NCBI RefSeq assembly: GCF_000350225.1
Contig: NW_005179046.1
Span: 162,157 to 226,156, forward strand
Direction of reading: 5' to 3'
Origin: Chondrus crispus
Taxonomy: Eukaryota; Rhodophyta; Florideophyceae; Gigartinales; Gigartinaceae
Length of the DNA: 64,000 nucleotides
The notes under the pieces are model-generated. The model was not told the origin of the DNA. It ran no database searches and was given only the letters and a program-made list of their open reading frames with translations. This document shows, in pieces, positions 38,654-50,708 of the stretch. A program made the translations under genes and the position numbers. Numbering within the stretch: the first letter of the stretch is position 1; every line of letters starts with the position of its first letter.

Positions 38654-41338
38654 CTAGTTCCGAACGATCCATTGCTCCGCTCGAACATTAAGTTCTCCAG
38701 TAGAAAGTACGTCACGCAAAACGACTTGCGACATTGCCTTGGTGAGCCCATCTGCAACGTTGTCGGAGCTACGGACAAAACTGATGTCCGATATAACCTT
38801 GTCTCTGAAGCCCTCTCTTGCAGCTGCGATGTCCAACATCATTCGTTTCTCCGATGTCCTTGATCCCTTTGAGATGACATCAAAGAGACTCTTGCTATCG
38901 GTAAAGAGTTGAACGGGCACCGGTCGCCGGAGAAGCGGTTTGAGTTCTGCGGCAAGAGTAACGGCGACGTCCAATAAGTCACTAAAAGCAATGACTTCGC
39001 CTGTCATTACAGAGCGAGTGACACGATTCGACTTGTACGACTTGAACGAAATGGGGGCAACCTTCCCGTGTGAGTCACTAAGGCAGCAGATGTGTCCCAA
39101 CTGCGATGTGAAGTCGTCATTATTGGCAAATGAGGCGTCCGAAAATCCCACTATTCGCATTGAATCGTGGTCTAGCTTTGGAATAGCCAAGGAGAAAGGA
39201 TTAGTGACAGCGTACTTCACGGCTTTGTTAAGCCTATTCATCAGCACCCTTTTGTTCTGCATCAACTTATCTTCTGTGACTTGCTCAAGTTGTGATATTT
39301 CAAACATGCAGTCCGGTCTCGTATGTGAGAGCCAGGCAAGTTTCATTTGCATTGACCTGAACATTGAAAAGTTCGAATCCATGGGCAGTTCTTCCAACTG
39401 TCGTAGGTATGCATGCTGGTTCATTTGCATTGAACCATCCTTGGACCTGTGCAAGGCAAAACCGGTAAAGTCGAATGGTGGGCGGACGTCTTCTGCCATG
39501 TCAAACCTTTCTCTGGTTTGTTGAGCAACCTCCTTGAAGTGACGATTTCCTGCCCTAATGAGGTCATCAACGTAATAACGGCTCATACCTTGAAGCACTC
39601 CATGTCTAACGAGCTTGTACAACGCAGAATCCGAGCGAAAAGCAGACATATTGAGGTCCTCGCGGTGATGCCTGTCCAGGGTTTTGTGTCACAAATCTCC
39701 AGACTCACAAAGCCCATACAGTGGCTTAAGTAGCTGAAGGAATTCTGAAGGGTCAAGCTCAAATTTGTTGACAGGATTTTTGATGAAGATTTCTCTGGAC
39801 AGAGGTTCCGATGACTGTAGGTATGCTTGTCTGACATCAGAAGTCCAGACGTCAAAATCGAACATGGCGGCGATCGTCAGCAGGAGTCTGACCGACTGTG
39901 GCTGCAAGGTTGTGGCGCTGTATACCATCATGTTCTTGTAACGATCTCGATGTCCGCCGATGACATATCGTGCCTTAAACTTAACCGCGTTGTCCTCCGT
40001 AGACTTGATCGCCAATACAAAACGACCAAGCAACACGTTTTCATTTGGCGGAACGTCTTCCTTGATAACCACTTTAAACGTTCCGGGTTCAAGTAGGTTT
40101 TGGATCTCAGCTTTCTTGGCAGCTGTCATCTCGTGACATGAGGCTCGCGGGTCTTTATCGCTGATAATCTCAGTTAGATGGATTTCATCCTCGGAGGTGC
40201 CGTAGGCTCGGAGCGGGTCCAGTGACTCTGTCAAAAAGCTATGTGCCAGAACTTCAGGCGGAAGATAGTGCTTCACTTGAGCAACATTAAAGGGTCGCGC
40301 CGCACCAATCTTGACATCACTAACGAAAACCACCTTCCTTTTGTCATCAGAATCAACCACATCAAATGGCCCAACCCATTCTCCAATTCTGTTACTGATG
40401 ACCTTCTCCCTCCATACTAAGACCTTGTCCCCAGGGTCGTATCGCTTATCTGCTGCGCTTGGGACGGCGTGTCTCATTGCACGGCTTATGCAAGCCTTTG
40501 CCATTAGCTTTCCCATTTCTATTCGCGCGGTTTTGGCAATAAGCGACCGATCTTCAAGCGTGCCTTGTTTCTCCGGGGTTTCGGACCGCGTGATTACTCT
40601 AGGGTACTCACCAAACACCAGGGCCGATGGCACGAGACCCTCCGGACCAAGAGTGTCGTTCATCGCCTTGACAGAGCATGCAAGTGCTAATTTTGGTTCC
40701 GTGCTGGGGTGTTGTGCCATGATTTTCCGGTAAGTGTGCCTTAGAGGTTGATGGTATCTTTCACCATGGCCCAGGCTTGAGTGTGCTTCGACACCAGTCC
40801 TTTCGACTTCCACGTTTCCTAGTGCTGCGAGGTCAACGACATGACCACCGAAAGCAGATCCTTGATCCACCAGCATGCGGTTCGGTAATTCAGTGTAGAT
40901 CATAACCCAGATTTCTAATAGCGTTCGCCATATTGTCTTAGTCGAAACATTAGGGAGGAACTTTGCGGCGCTGAACTTCGTTCCTTCATCCACAATGTGC
41001 AGGACCGGCTTTCCATCAACGTACATGACATCCAACAAGATTAGTTCATTGAATCTCACGTGTTCCGCCCCAAAGGCGACTCTTCAGCGAGTGGGGGCAG
41101 TGTGGCTTCGTTGGCAAGGATCGCATCGCCTCGAGATGTCCTGGAGCGTTTTCAGAGTCCCTTCTGTGGCTTCTTCCAGTCGTGCTCGCCTTAGTAGGTT
41201 AAAAAAATTTTCTGCGGAGGGGTGAAAGAAGTTTCGGTGTAGTTTGACGAGTTGAGATCGTGCGAAAAAAATGTCGGGGGTTGACCTTATGGGAACGTAG
41301 ATATGGTTGCTGGGGAGCGTGACATCGGGATATACCAT
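38654..41338 (-). pseudogene. Element C pol: integrase, reverse transcriptase, RNase H (broken)
   Basis: Reading down the minus strand: the pre-integrase zinc region (LVKLHRNFFHPS...CDPCQRSHTAPTR, 41338-41084); after TGA 41084 the same frame continues into the integrase core with acidic residues in [28 protein letters not shown] and [13 protein letters not shown] with [13 protein letters not shown] and [10 protein letters not shown]; after TGA 39689, where tryptophan is usual (GDLWHKTL), the frame continues to the YYVDDLIRAG box; and RNase H with GFSDASFANNDDFTSQLG, FTDSKSLFDV and NVADGLTKA, ending at 38654. Both stops look like transitions (CGA and TGG to TGA). This Copia subtype has an unusual integrase compared with plant Copia; I cannot name the clade. 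Confidence 0.85.
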
Positions 41339-41832
41339 TCATCGATATACATTTGCTCTCCATTTGATCCACTTACGATAACTCGTTTAGAGAGACGATT
41401 AGCTACTGTGTCGGGAGTGAGTGACTCGCGGTCTAGGATATCCATTCCCAGAAGCGCGGGAATGTCAGCTTTGACGACGTCCAGAGTGACAAGATCAGGT
41501 TTTGTTCCGGGAGGAGCGTCGAGCTGCAAGGTGACTTGGCCCATCGAGTCAAAAACAGTGTCGGCGAAGCGGAACCGGTTAACATGGTTCCTTTGGATCT
41601 TGATGTGCATTTTGAGTTCTTTGGATATTCTGTGGAGTTCTCTCTTCCCAACTACGCATCTCGGCGCTCCAATGTCGACACAGAAACCAAGAGGACGGCG
41701 CACTCTTGTGTCGTTTTTCAGATGAGTTACGAAGACATCTGAGCAATCGACATTGTTGCGAAAGGGTTTGCGCCTCGGGCAGGCTGTTCGATGAGCAGCT
41801 GCCCATCTGCAACGGCGACGAAGTTGAGGCAC
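41287..41832 (-). pseudogene. Element C aspartic protease region
   Basis: The frame contains GFCVDIGAPRCVVGKREL, where DIGA occupies the place of the protease D-S/T-G-A, and ADIPALLGMDILDRE, the second conserved strand (ALLGMDIL). The Ile in place of Ser/Thr would impair catalysis. It overlaps the integrase frame (41338) in a different frame, so either a frameshift mutation or a programmed shift joins them. Confidence 0.75.
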
Positions 41833-41849
41833 TGTACTTCGTCGCCTCT

Positions 41850-42570
41850 CTAAAAACCCTGCCCATGATCTTGAGGGTTACTGTCATCCCTTTGAACAGA
41901 GGCTGACAGATGATGTGTGAACCATTCTTGATCGGCTTGCTCGATGAGGTCTTGATCTGAGCTGACGTCTTTTCCAGCAGTAATGGAGTCGAAGGTTTCA
42001 AGTTCCTCAAAGCGAATTGCATTCTCCGACGAGTCATCATTCTTCTCTTCGGAGTCATTAGGGGTTTCCTCAGGAACTTGAGAAAGCTCACCCTCCATTC
42101 CCAAAACTAGATCCGAGATAATGTGCACTGAGGATTCACCGGTCTTGAACCGGTGCCGAACGTGGCTTCGTATTACTCCAGGGGCGCATCGGTGCCTTGG
42201 GCTCCAATGGGCACCACACTTATGGCACTCATTTCGCTTACGGCTTTCTTCGAAAGATCGACTGTGGGGTCTTTCTGCACGGCCTTGACGTTGGCCTTGG
42301 GCGTGGCCATGCTTTTGCACAAAGCGAGGATTGCGACCATAGCGCTGAAAGAGCGTGTCGTTGTCTACTATCCTAGTTTCCGTGGTGAGGAGGCTTATCT
42401 CGTTTTCCACTTGTATGCCTTCGTGCAGCGCGGTGACAAAAGCATTGAAAGTGTAGTTGGAAGACACGATACTGCGAACCGCAGCATCTGACCACTTGTA
42501 CCCAAGAACGGCCTTGCAAAGGCACTCAATCTTGTTTCCTTCAGCTCGTGCATGGGGAGGAGCTTGAGGG
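41850..42570 (-). pseudogene. Element C gag, C-terminal part (downstream of the chromovirus B insertion)
   Basis: After the chromovirus insertion the gag frame continues from the target duplication through GNKIECLCKAVLGYKWSDAA, then SSNYTFNAFVTALHEG, to a basic segment with a zinc-knuckle-like ECHKCGAHWSPRHRC (spacing slightly off from C-x2-C-x4-H-x4-C) and an acidic end (ETPNDSEEKNDDSSENAI), stopping at 41850. The same frame as 57251-57750 resumes here, which proves the interruption. Protease lies in another frame just downstream. Confidence 0.8.
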
Positions 42571-42575
42571 GAAAG

Positions 42576-43248
42576 TGTAGTATAACCCCCCCCCTTGGGG
42601 CTTTATTTTAGATTAGATCAACTCAGAATCGGATCGGTTACTGTAGAGCTCGATGCTCTACAGTACCACCACGTGTAACCCCGAGTACAGGGGGCGCACG
42701 TGTACACGTGTACGCGCGGGACCGAAGAGCGCACACACACACGTGTACTGTCAGCTCCGATGGCTGACAGTATTACAGTGTCGACCGACCGCTACAGTAC
42801 GTCGCTATAGTACATCGGTACTGTACTATTATGATAGGTTATTATGTACATTAAATATGGAGCGGACCGGCGGCGGTGGAGGAGGACAAGGACGGACTTG
42901 TCACCCACCGACCGTCAAGGTCCGACTTCCCGCTTATTCTAAGGTAGCGTTCGCTAACTACCTTAGAGCGGCACCGAGCGCGGGTTAAGGACGCACGAAG
43001 TACGCCCACGAGCCGGCTCCGCCTCCGCCCGTCGGTACTGGATCGTTACCCAGTACCGCGCCGGGGCGTCGAGGCGTCGAACCGCTCGCGCGTACCGGCG
43101 TCCTCCCCGTTCCCGCTCTACCACGCTACCCGGGCCCGCTGCGCGGTGCCGTTAGCAGGTGTCCCGCTTCACCCCCGTCTTCCCGTTCGGACGGGGTCTA
43201 CGTCGAGCTGTGCATACACCCCTCTCCGTTGGGGGTGTTTATGCTACA
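42576..43248 (+). repeat. 5' LTR of chromovirus B
   Basis: Starts TGTAGTATAACC, ends TTATGCTACA. It contains several perfect hairpins (CTGTAGAGC/GCTCTACAG around 42640-42663; TGTCAGC/GCTGACA around 42749-42770) and CGTGTACACGTG palindromes. A TTATGATAGGTTATTATG region near 42829 corresponds to the A/T-rich segment of the chromovirus A LTR. Confidence 0.95.
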
Positions 43249-43249
43249 G

Positions 43250-43268
43250 TGGTCTCCCGACCTAGAAG
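43250..43268 (+). promoter_or_regulatory. Primer-binding site of chromovirus B
   Basis: TGGTCTCCCGACCTAGAAG, one base after the LTR, identical to the site in chromovirus A. Confidence 0.7.
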
Positions 43269-43328
43269 ACCCTGGAATCCGATCTCCGAGAAGACTTCCG
43301 CTTCCCTCCGCGAACCGATCGCGTCGAA

Positions 43329-45899
43329 ATGAGCCAAGAGTTTGAGCCCTCGATCCGCTCCGAAGCGGCGGATCTGAGTTCGGCCGCTGTGCAGTCCCCA
43401 TCCGCCCCGTCGGGCGACGGCGACGCAGGTCCTCGTGACCGCGAACCGTCGCTCGGTTCCTCCGAGGAATGAGCGGCGGCGATGTTCGAACGCATAGCCG
43501 AATACATCGAGGAAGTCCGTACTTCCCTTCGGATCGATGTATCGGACCATGTATACACTCGATGTATGGCCGAATTCCGCTCCCTGCGTGAAGGGAGGTT
43601 CGACAGAGTGACGCAGTCCTTAGAGAATCTCCGAGCACTGATCGACGAGTTACACTCGCGGATCGTGCTCGTCGAAGACTCCCGTTTCGCCTCGCCCGGA
43701 CCGTCCGGGCAAGGTCGCCCTGAGAGGCCGACCTCGTTGAGACGACCCGAGGACCGAACCTCTCCGTCCGCAGAGCAATTGGGTGCGTTCGAGCACCTCT
43801 CCGCTGAGCTCCACGCTACTCGTCGGCGTGCTCGTGACATGGAACGTACCATGGCCGAAAGGCTACCCGGGGCCCCTCCGAGAGGACCCGGTGGTACCGT
43901 ACCTCCGAGCGCCGCCGCCCCCGAGAGTAGGCGTCCGACTGGTGCCGCTACCAGTCGGACTGCAGAAGGAAGCCGTCCTCCGATAGACGCGAACTTCGCG
44001 TCTGAGACCCAAGCCTTGCCGCCTATCGCCGGAAGTAGGCGGCAAGTGGACCGCGTATCGTACGCGGACGAAAAGGACCGTGGAGGAGCCGCCCGCGGAT
44101 CCGGAGAACCGATGTTCTCCGTCGATCCCCGCTGGGGCGGCTACCCGCCGGCGGGTTACGCCGAGCATCCAGGTCCGGTAGACGTCCGTACGCTACCGGT
44201 TACCTCCTTCGGCACGCTGGGTCCCGCTGAACCCGGGCTCGAGCCGGTACATACGATGATCCAAGAGTTCAGCGCCGTTGCTGACTATCGTATGTACTGC
44301 TTGGACAACACCTCGAGGCTCGTTACCTCGGGTGACGCGGGACGGATCGCGAAGTACGTCCAACGCTGTCGTGGGATCTGTTCCACGATGCGCAGCTTCG
44401 ACGGTACCGACCCGATCCAGCTGCTGCCGTTCTTGAAGGACATCCGAATCACCTTCAACTCGCAACACCTGACCGAAGGTGTTGCGGTACGAGTCCTCGC
44501 GCACTTCCTCGAACGCGACGCGGAGCGCCTGTATACGGGTTATACGATGCGTGGCCTCCGCGCCGGCCAGCTCCACGACGACGTGAGTTGGCCGGGGCTT
44601 GTGAATCAATTCTTAAAACGCTACCTCACGGACGACGTGTTAGGTGAAGCGTACGACGCTGTCGCTACGGCGCGACAGCAATCGCATGAGACGGAAAGCA
44701 CGTTTGCTGACCGATTCGAGACTGCCGCGTTCCGATGCACGGCAGTCTTCTCCGAACAGTCCCTCGCGCACTACTTTGTGCGGGGACTTGCACCGGCAAC
44801 CCGTGCCGCAGTATCCGAAACTGTGCAAAGGCTGCCAGGCAGTCAGAAGACCGATCTTCCGACCATCCGCCGTATCGCCACGGCGGAAGGTACAACGTAC
44901 CGCGCTCGGCGCGGTTTACCTCTGCCGGATTCGAAACCGGCAGGGAAGGCTGGCAGGACTACGAAGTCCGCCGCGACAAGTTCGCCCGCCTCGACCCTCC
45001 ATATCAGGGAGGATGAGTGGCAGGCCGACCCTGTCCTCATTACGCAAGGAGCAGGGCCCGTGGGGGCACGAACCCCCTCACCGATGTCGACCGGAACGAC
45101 ATCGAGTTACGCCACCGCCTTCGCGGCCACTCCAAGAGTGGCAAGGGGTACGGACCCCCGGGTCGCAGAGCTTGACATATCGAGCCGAGATGCAGGAGGC
45201 GAAGCGCCCCGCGTGCCCCTCCTCACCGATGAGGAGGCGCGGCACGCGACGACCTTCGCCTCAACGGACGGCAGCGCGTACGTGTGCTGGCTATGCCGTA
45301 CGTACGGGCATGCCATGTAAGCGTGCCCGTTCCTGTCGCCGGAACAACGAATGTTCACGGCGTACAGGAACTACCGCTACCAGATGGAGACGCGCCCCGG
45401 TGCGCGCAATCTCCTCCGGCAAGCAGTGGGCGAGGGCCGTCCCCCGCGTCAAGGTTTCCCGAACCGAACGGGTGGGGGCGCACGCTTCGCCCCCCATGGA
45501 GGCGGGTACCGTCGTAACGAAGTCGATCGTCGGGATCGACCCGCCTATCGCCAGGCGGACACAAGGTACCCGCGCCAAGGAGAGAGAGGGGACCGAGACC
45601 GTTCTCGGTTACCCCAGCAGGTACAAAATGCGATAATGTACCTGCAAGACTGGGTAGAGGATCCGTACCCTCTACCCGCGGAGGGTCACGAAGGAGAGCC
45701 GACTCGCCTCGTCCCCCATATCCTGCGACGACCGGACGCCGCAGGTCAAGGCCCGGAAGTACCCGAGTACTTCGCCAAGGCCGCCGAGCCGCAGTGGGGG
45801 AATCGTCCCGACCCACGCGACCGGCTACTCGAAGAAGGCCTGGCCGTCGATAGCCAGGAGGTTAGCTCCGATGGCACGGGTAGTTCGAAAAAAGGGTAA
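43329..45899 (+). pseudogene. Gag of chromovirus B with two nonsense codons
   Basis: ATG 43329 (MSQEFEPSIRSEAADL) starts a frame homologous to chromovirus A gag. TGA at 43470 replaces an Arg codon of A (probable CGA to TGA), just before MFERIAEYIEEVRTSLRID. The capsid-like domain is intact (LLPFLKDIRITFNSQHL; VSWPGLVNQFLKRYL; AHYFVRGLAPATRAAV). TAA at 45318 falls inside the zinc knuckle CWLCRTYGHAM-stop-AC, where A has Tyr (TAC). Downstream of it the frame is open to TAA 45897. An internal start at ATG 43482 would give a shorter gag of 612 residues ending in the knuckle. Confidence 0.9.
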
Positions 45900-45936
45900 A
45901 GACGGTTACGAACACGCGGTCGCGTGAGCCGTCTTT
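45898..45936 (+). promoter_or_regulatory. Stem-loop at the gag stop codon of chromovirus B
   Basis: AAAGACGGTT pairs with AGCCGTCTTT around a 19-base loop immediately after the gag stop. An equivalent stem occurs in chromovirus A (10455-10499). May help ribosomes reach pol, which starts 140 bases on in another frame. Confidence 0.45.
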
Positions 45937-46039
45937 TCCCCACGAACTAGACCCGACCCCGCGTGCTCGCCAAGGACACGGGGGGTATTGTCCGATAATA
46001 CATCCCCCGCCACCGGGGGCGAGCACGGGAGCTCCTGCA

Positions 46040-49000
46040 ATGCCGATACAGGAGGGAGCACCCGCCGAGGCCTCCGAAGGCCCGACGTTAGGAGAACAAG
46101 ACACCGGGACAGCCGACGTCCCGGTGAGGCGTAACGATGGCGCCAGGAGCAACGACGACCGAAAAGGTTCGGTCGACCCCCTGACTCCCGCGAGCCCAAG
46201 GTCGCCGGAGAAAAGTCCGTGTCGTGCGGACTCGAGTAATCCGAGGGGGGTCACTGATCCGCGGACGCCCCAAGGAAGGGGGAGAAGGAAACGCAAGCGG
46301 GACCGGCCACGAAATTGAAGGCCCCGGCAGAACGACCTCACCGATAAGGTCGCCCCGAAGGTTGTCGACGGCGTCATTTGCCTTCTGACGTCGAATATCT
46401 ACAACGTCCTCGGCTCGATAGCCACAGAGGGCAATGCATTTAAACCCCGCACGATCGCTGTTGATACGTGCTCGGGGTATAATCTGGTGAGAAAGGCCGA
46501 CCTTCCCTCCGATTGGACGCGTTACGTCGTGCACGACGCACCTCTGCCACGATTGGCAGGCGCGAATAGCAACCCCCTCAAGCTTTCGGCCGTCGTCCGC
46601 CTGGCTGTGCGGTTGAGGAACACGGTGTTCCGAATTCCTTTCGTAGTCGCCGACCAGCTCGCCGTGCCGGTCCTTCTCGGCACGGCCTTCATCGATACGC
46701 ACGTGCGATGTATCGACATCGAAGCCCAACGAATGGAGCTACGCCAAGGCGGTTCCGTCGCCATCGTGGACGGAAAGGGGGAGTCGACTTTCCCTACCAG
46801 GCCACACGGGCGACACACGGGTCGGCCAGACGTACGCGAGGAGGCCCCGCAAGCGATCCGAATCGCCCGCTGGGTTACCATCCCCGCAATGTCACAAGCC
46901 CGCGTACGCGTGACAACCGCGGGGAGGGGGCTCGTGTTCCTGGAACCCAAGCCCTCACTCCAACACCGACATGGAGTGAGGCTGACGAATGGCGTCGCGG
47001 AGGTCCTACCGAATCAGACCTTCGACGTCATCGTCGCGAATTTCTCACGACGAGAAAGAAGGCTTCCGAAGCACACCGTCGTGGGATACGCGAAGCGCAA
47101 CCCCCTCGCGATCCTCACTCCCGAACGTAAGGTCGCGGAGGGGATCGCTCACGCGCTACACCTGACCGACTTGACCGATCAATTCGATGGGGTAGGAGTT
47201 GGCCGATCCAACTCCGGCGACGAGACCACCGCCGGGGGCAGGGGGGTCGACCCGGTCGAACGGTCACCTTTAGGCCAACCGACGGCGACGGGTACTGTAC
47301 TCCCCCAGCAAAAGGATCCCGAAAATCCACCGATGGATTGGGAAAAAGAGATCGACCTGTCATACATCGATGATGACAAGCTCCGTGGCCACGTGCTCGA
47401 GATGCTCCGTAAGCACTCGAGTTTGTGGAGCGGTGCGCTTGGAACGATCGAAGCCACGGAGCACTGCATTCCCCTCGAACCGGGAACGAAACCGATTCGT
47501 TCTATGCCCTATCGGAAGGGCCCGGCCATGCGCGAAATGGTTGCGAAGGAGGTCAACAAGATGTTGAACGCAGGGGTTATCGAACCCGCGAGCACCGAGT
47601 GGGCGTCCCCGGTGGTGCTCGTACCGAAGAAAGACGGCTCTCTTCGGTTCTGCGTGGACTACCGGCGTCTCAACGCGAAGACGGCAGCGGATTCGTATCC
47701 GCTCCCACGGATGGACGACTGCATCGACTCGTTAGGAGATGCAGCCGTCTTCACCACGCTGGACTGCAATTCCGGTTATTGGCAGATCCCGGTCGCTCCG
47801 GAAGACCGGGATAAGACCACGTTTACGACGCACATGGGCACGTTTCGCCACTTGTGCATGCCGTTTGGACTCAAAGGGGCACCGGCCACCTTCCAACGTG
47901 CGCTCGACATAATAATCTCCGGAGTCCGCTGGCAAATATGCCTCGTCTATCTCGACGACGTGATCGTGTTCTCCCGTACGCACGGAGAACACGCGAGGCA
48001 TCTCGATACCGTCTTGAGCTTACTGCGGAGTTCCGGTATCTCCCTTAAGCTCAAGAAGTGCAGTTTCTTCCGACCAAAGGTGCACTACCTGGGGCACGTC
48101 ATCTCCCCAGGCAAGTTGAGCGTGGCCGATACGGCGGCCGACGCTTTCAAGACGTTCAAGTTCCCGAGGACCTTGACGCAAGTGCGCTCGTTCCTCGGGG
48201 CGTGTAACGTATACCGCCGATTCGTTAAGGGGTTCGCTAAGATTGCGCGTCCTCTGACCGACATGACGCGCAAGGATTCGGATCCTGATTTCTATAACCC
48301 CACGGAGCTGCAACTTCAGGCGTTCGAGAACCTTAAGAAGTGCATGATCGCTCCGCCGATCCTCGCGTTGCCCCGGCACGGTCGTCCGTACATGATATAC
48401 ACCGACGCCAGTGCCTACCAACTCGGCTGCACCTTACTTCAGGAGCACGAAGAGCCGAACGACTGGCGCCCCGTGGGGTATTGGTCGTACTTACTGTCCA
48501 ATAGTGAGCGCAACTACAGCGCTACCGAACGCGAGTGCTTCGCCGTAGTGTGGGCCGTCCGCACACTACGGCCGTACGTAGAAGGCACGAAGCTACAGCG
48601 CTACCGAACGCGAGTGCTTCGCCGTAGTGTGGGCCGTCCGCACACTACGGCCGTACGTACAAGGCACGAAGTTCACCGTACGGACGGACCATGACGCCCT
48701 CCGATGGCTCATGTCCCTCACCGAGAGTTCCGGAAGACTCACCCGGTGGCGGCTACGTCTGGCTGAATACGATTTCACCATTCAGTACCGCCCCGGACGC
48801 GTGCATCAGGTGCCCGATGCTCTGTCACGACTCGTGTCGCCGAAGGTCGCCAATGACCTTCGCTCCACCGTCGAGGTGGATGACGACATCCCCACTTTCG
48901 ACGGGGGCACGACAGTTCCAGACGTATCGAACGAGCTCGCGGACCACGTTTGTACCGCGAGCTGTGATCATCAGGCCGTCCATGTCTCCGTAACGACACG

Positions 49001-50699
49001 GAATCAAGCCGAAGCCCGAACAAGGTCGCGCGCACGGACGCGCGACGAACCGCGAGGTGACGACGAAACCCCCGCTCTCCAAGGACCCAATTCGTTTTGG
49101 GAGGAGAACGACGAGTTCGACGCCGCCGACATACAGCGCGCCGAAGACTCCGAGGCTGGCGCGCTCGACTCCCCGGTCGCCCCACCGCAGGACGACCTTC
49201 CGGCCCCTCTTACGATAGAGGAGATAGCCGAGGAGCAACGCGTGGATGACTTCTGCCAAACCGTTTTGGCACTACAGTCAGAGTCCCGGGACTCCGCGTT
49301 CTTCGAGGACCACCAAGGGGTGCTCAAGCGGAGACACCCCTTCGACCCTGATATCGTCCAGGTCGTGGTACCTCGGACGCTCCGCGCCAGGCTCCTTCTC
49401 CTGTGCCACAACCCGGCCATCGCGGGGCACCCGGGCCAGAACCGTATGTACTACGCACTTCGACGCGAGTACTACTGGCCCCACCTGGCTGCAGACGTCG
49501 CAGCCACGGTGCGAGGGTGTTGAACCTGCGCGATGAACCGGGTGAAGCTGAGGAAACATCTCAACCGATTGAGATTGGTTCCAGCTACGAGGCCCCTCGA
49601 GAGCCTCGCAATCGACATCTTGGGGCCGCTCCCCAAGACGAAGACAGGAAAACGGTTCCTGCTCGTGATTACGGACCGCTTCAGTAAGCTAACGCAAGTC
49701 GTTGCGCTCCGCACGATAACAGCGCACACGGTCGCAGTTGCGTTCTGCGACTCGTGGGTGTTCAAGTATGGCGTCCTTCACACGTTGCTTTCGGACAACG
49801 GCCCTCAGTTTAATGCCAAGTTCTTCCACAGTACGTGCCGTGTTCTGGGGATAATGAACTTGTACACTTCCGCGTACCATCCCCAGACGAACGGGCAAGT
49901 CGAGCGATATAACCGAACAATCGCCTCGATGCTGAGGAACTACGTGGGTGAACACCAGGACGACTGGGATGTGCACGTGGGCCCGCTTACGTATGCGTAC
50001 AACTCCCACGTACATCGCACCACACGCACCACGCCGTTTGAGCTCGTGCTCAGCAGGCCACCGCCGGAGTTCTCTCTCCGACGGGCAGACGGCGACGCGC
50101 CCCCTTCCGATAGGGGGAACCAACGTGCTGAGTTCCTCAAGACCTTGGAGGCGACTATCCAGAAGGCCTACGGGAGCCTGCGTCGCACGCAAGCTCGCTA
50201 CAAGCGCGACTTCGATAAACGCATACGACGTATTAATTCCCGGCTCCGTCCCGGAGAATACGTATATCTCAACCCCACCGATGGCGCTAAGACATCGACC
50301 AAGCTCGCCTCGCCCGCGGTCGGACCCTACCGCGTGCTCGCCAATGACCGCCGAACCATCACGATCGATCGTGATGGGGTCACCGAGCGAGTTTCCGCCG
50401 ACTACTGCGTGTACGCGCCGCCTCCGGTAGACGTGCCACGAGCAAGTACGACGACCCCGCGGGACCTCGCCGATAAGGTCACCGCGGGAACGCAATATGC
50501 CGTCGAACGGCTACTGAGACATCGAGTCATGGAATATGGAACTACGGAGTTCCTCATCAAGTGGGCGGATTACGACACACCCACTTGGACGGCGCGGACT
50601 CACGTCCCGGAGGAGTTGGTGTCTCGTTACGCCCAACGCCTCCGGGGACGTACCGGCAGAGACCTCACCCAAACCGTGAACGTGGACGTTCACGCTTAA
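46040..50699 (+). pseudogene. Pol of chromovirus B (protease-RT-RNase H-integrase-chromodomain), broken
   Basis: ATG 46040 starts a basic leader. TGA at 46316 interrupts, then the same frame gives protease AVDTCSG (about 46464) and VPVLLGTAF, RT FTTLDCNSGYWQ and YLDD (about 47950), and RNase H TDASAYQLG. A 79-bp tandem duplication (48514-48592/48593-48671) shifts the frame; RNase H resumes with TDHDALRWL. The integrase zinc site (GHPGQNRMYYAL) follows; TGA 49521 replaces the Arg that in A sits between the two zinc cysteines. Then come D (AIDILGPLP), D (LSDNGPQ) and E (NGQVERYNRT), and a chromodomain (VERLLRHRVMEYG...FLIKWADYDTPTWTA, about 50500-50590). Homologous to chromovirus A pol throughout. 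Confidence 0.93.
48514..48671 (+). repeat. 79-bp tandem duplication inside RNase H
   Basis: 48514-48592 is followed at once by 48593-48671 with a single mismatch (GTAGAAGG versus GTACAAGG). Chromovirus A has one copy of this segment. Because 79 is not divisible by three, it shifts the pol frame. Confidence 0.95.
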
Positions 50700-50708
50700 G
50701 GGGGGGGC
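50676..50708 (+). repeat. Internal polypurine-like hairpin repeat at the end of pol (B, copy 1)
   Basis: GTGAACGT-GG-ACGTTCAC is a perfect eight-base-arm hairpin, followed by GCTTAAGGGGGGG; it overlaps the pol stop. A similar block (56545-56578) precedes the 3' LTR. Confidence 0.8.

Noticed and set aside
42653-42988. 111-codon frame repeated at 56655-56990
   Set aside because: It is a chance frame within the two chromovirus B LTRs.
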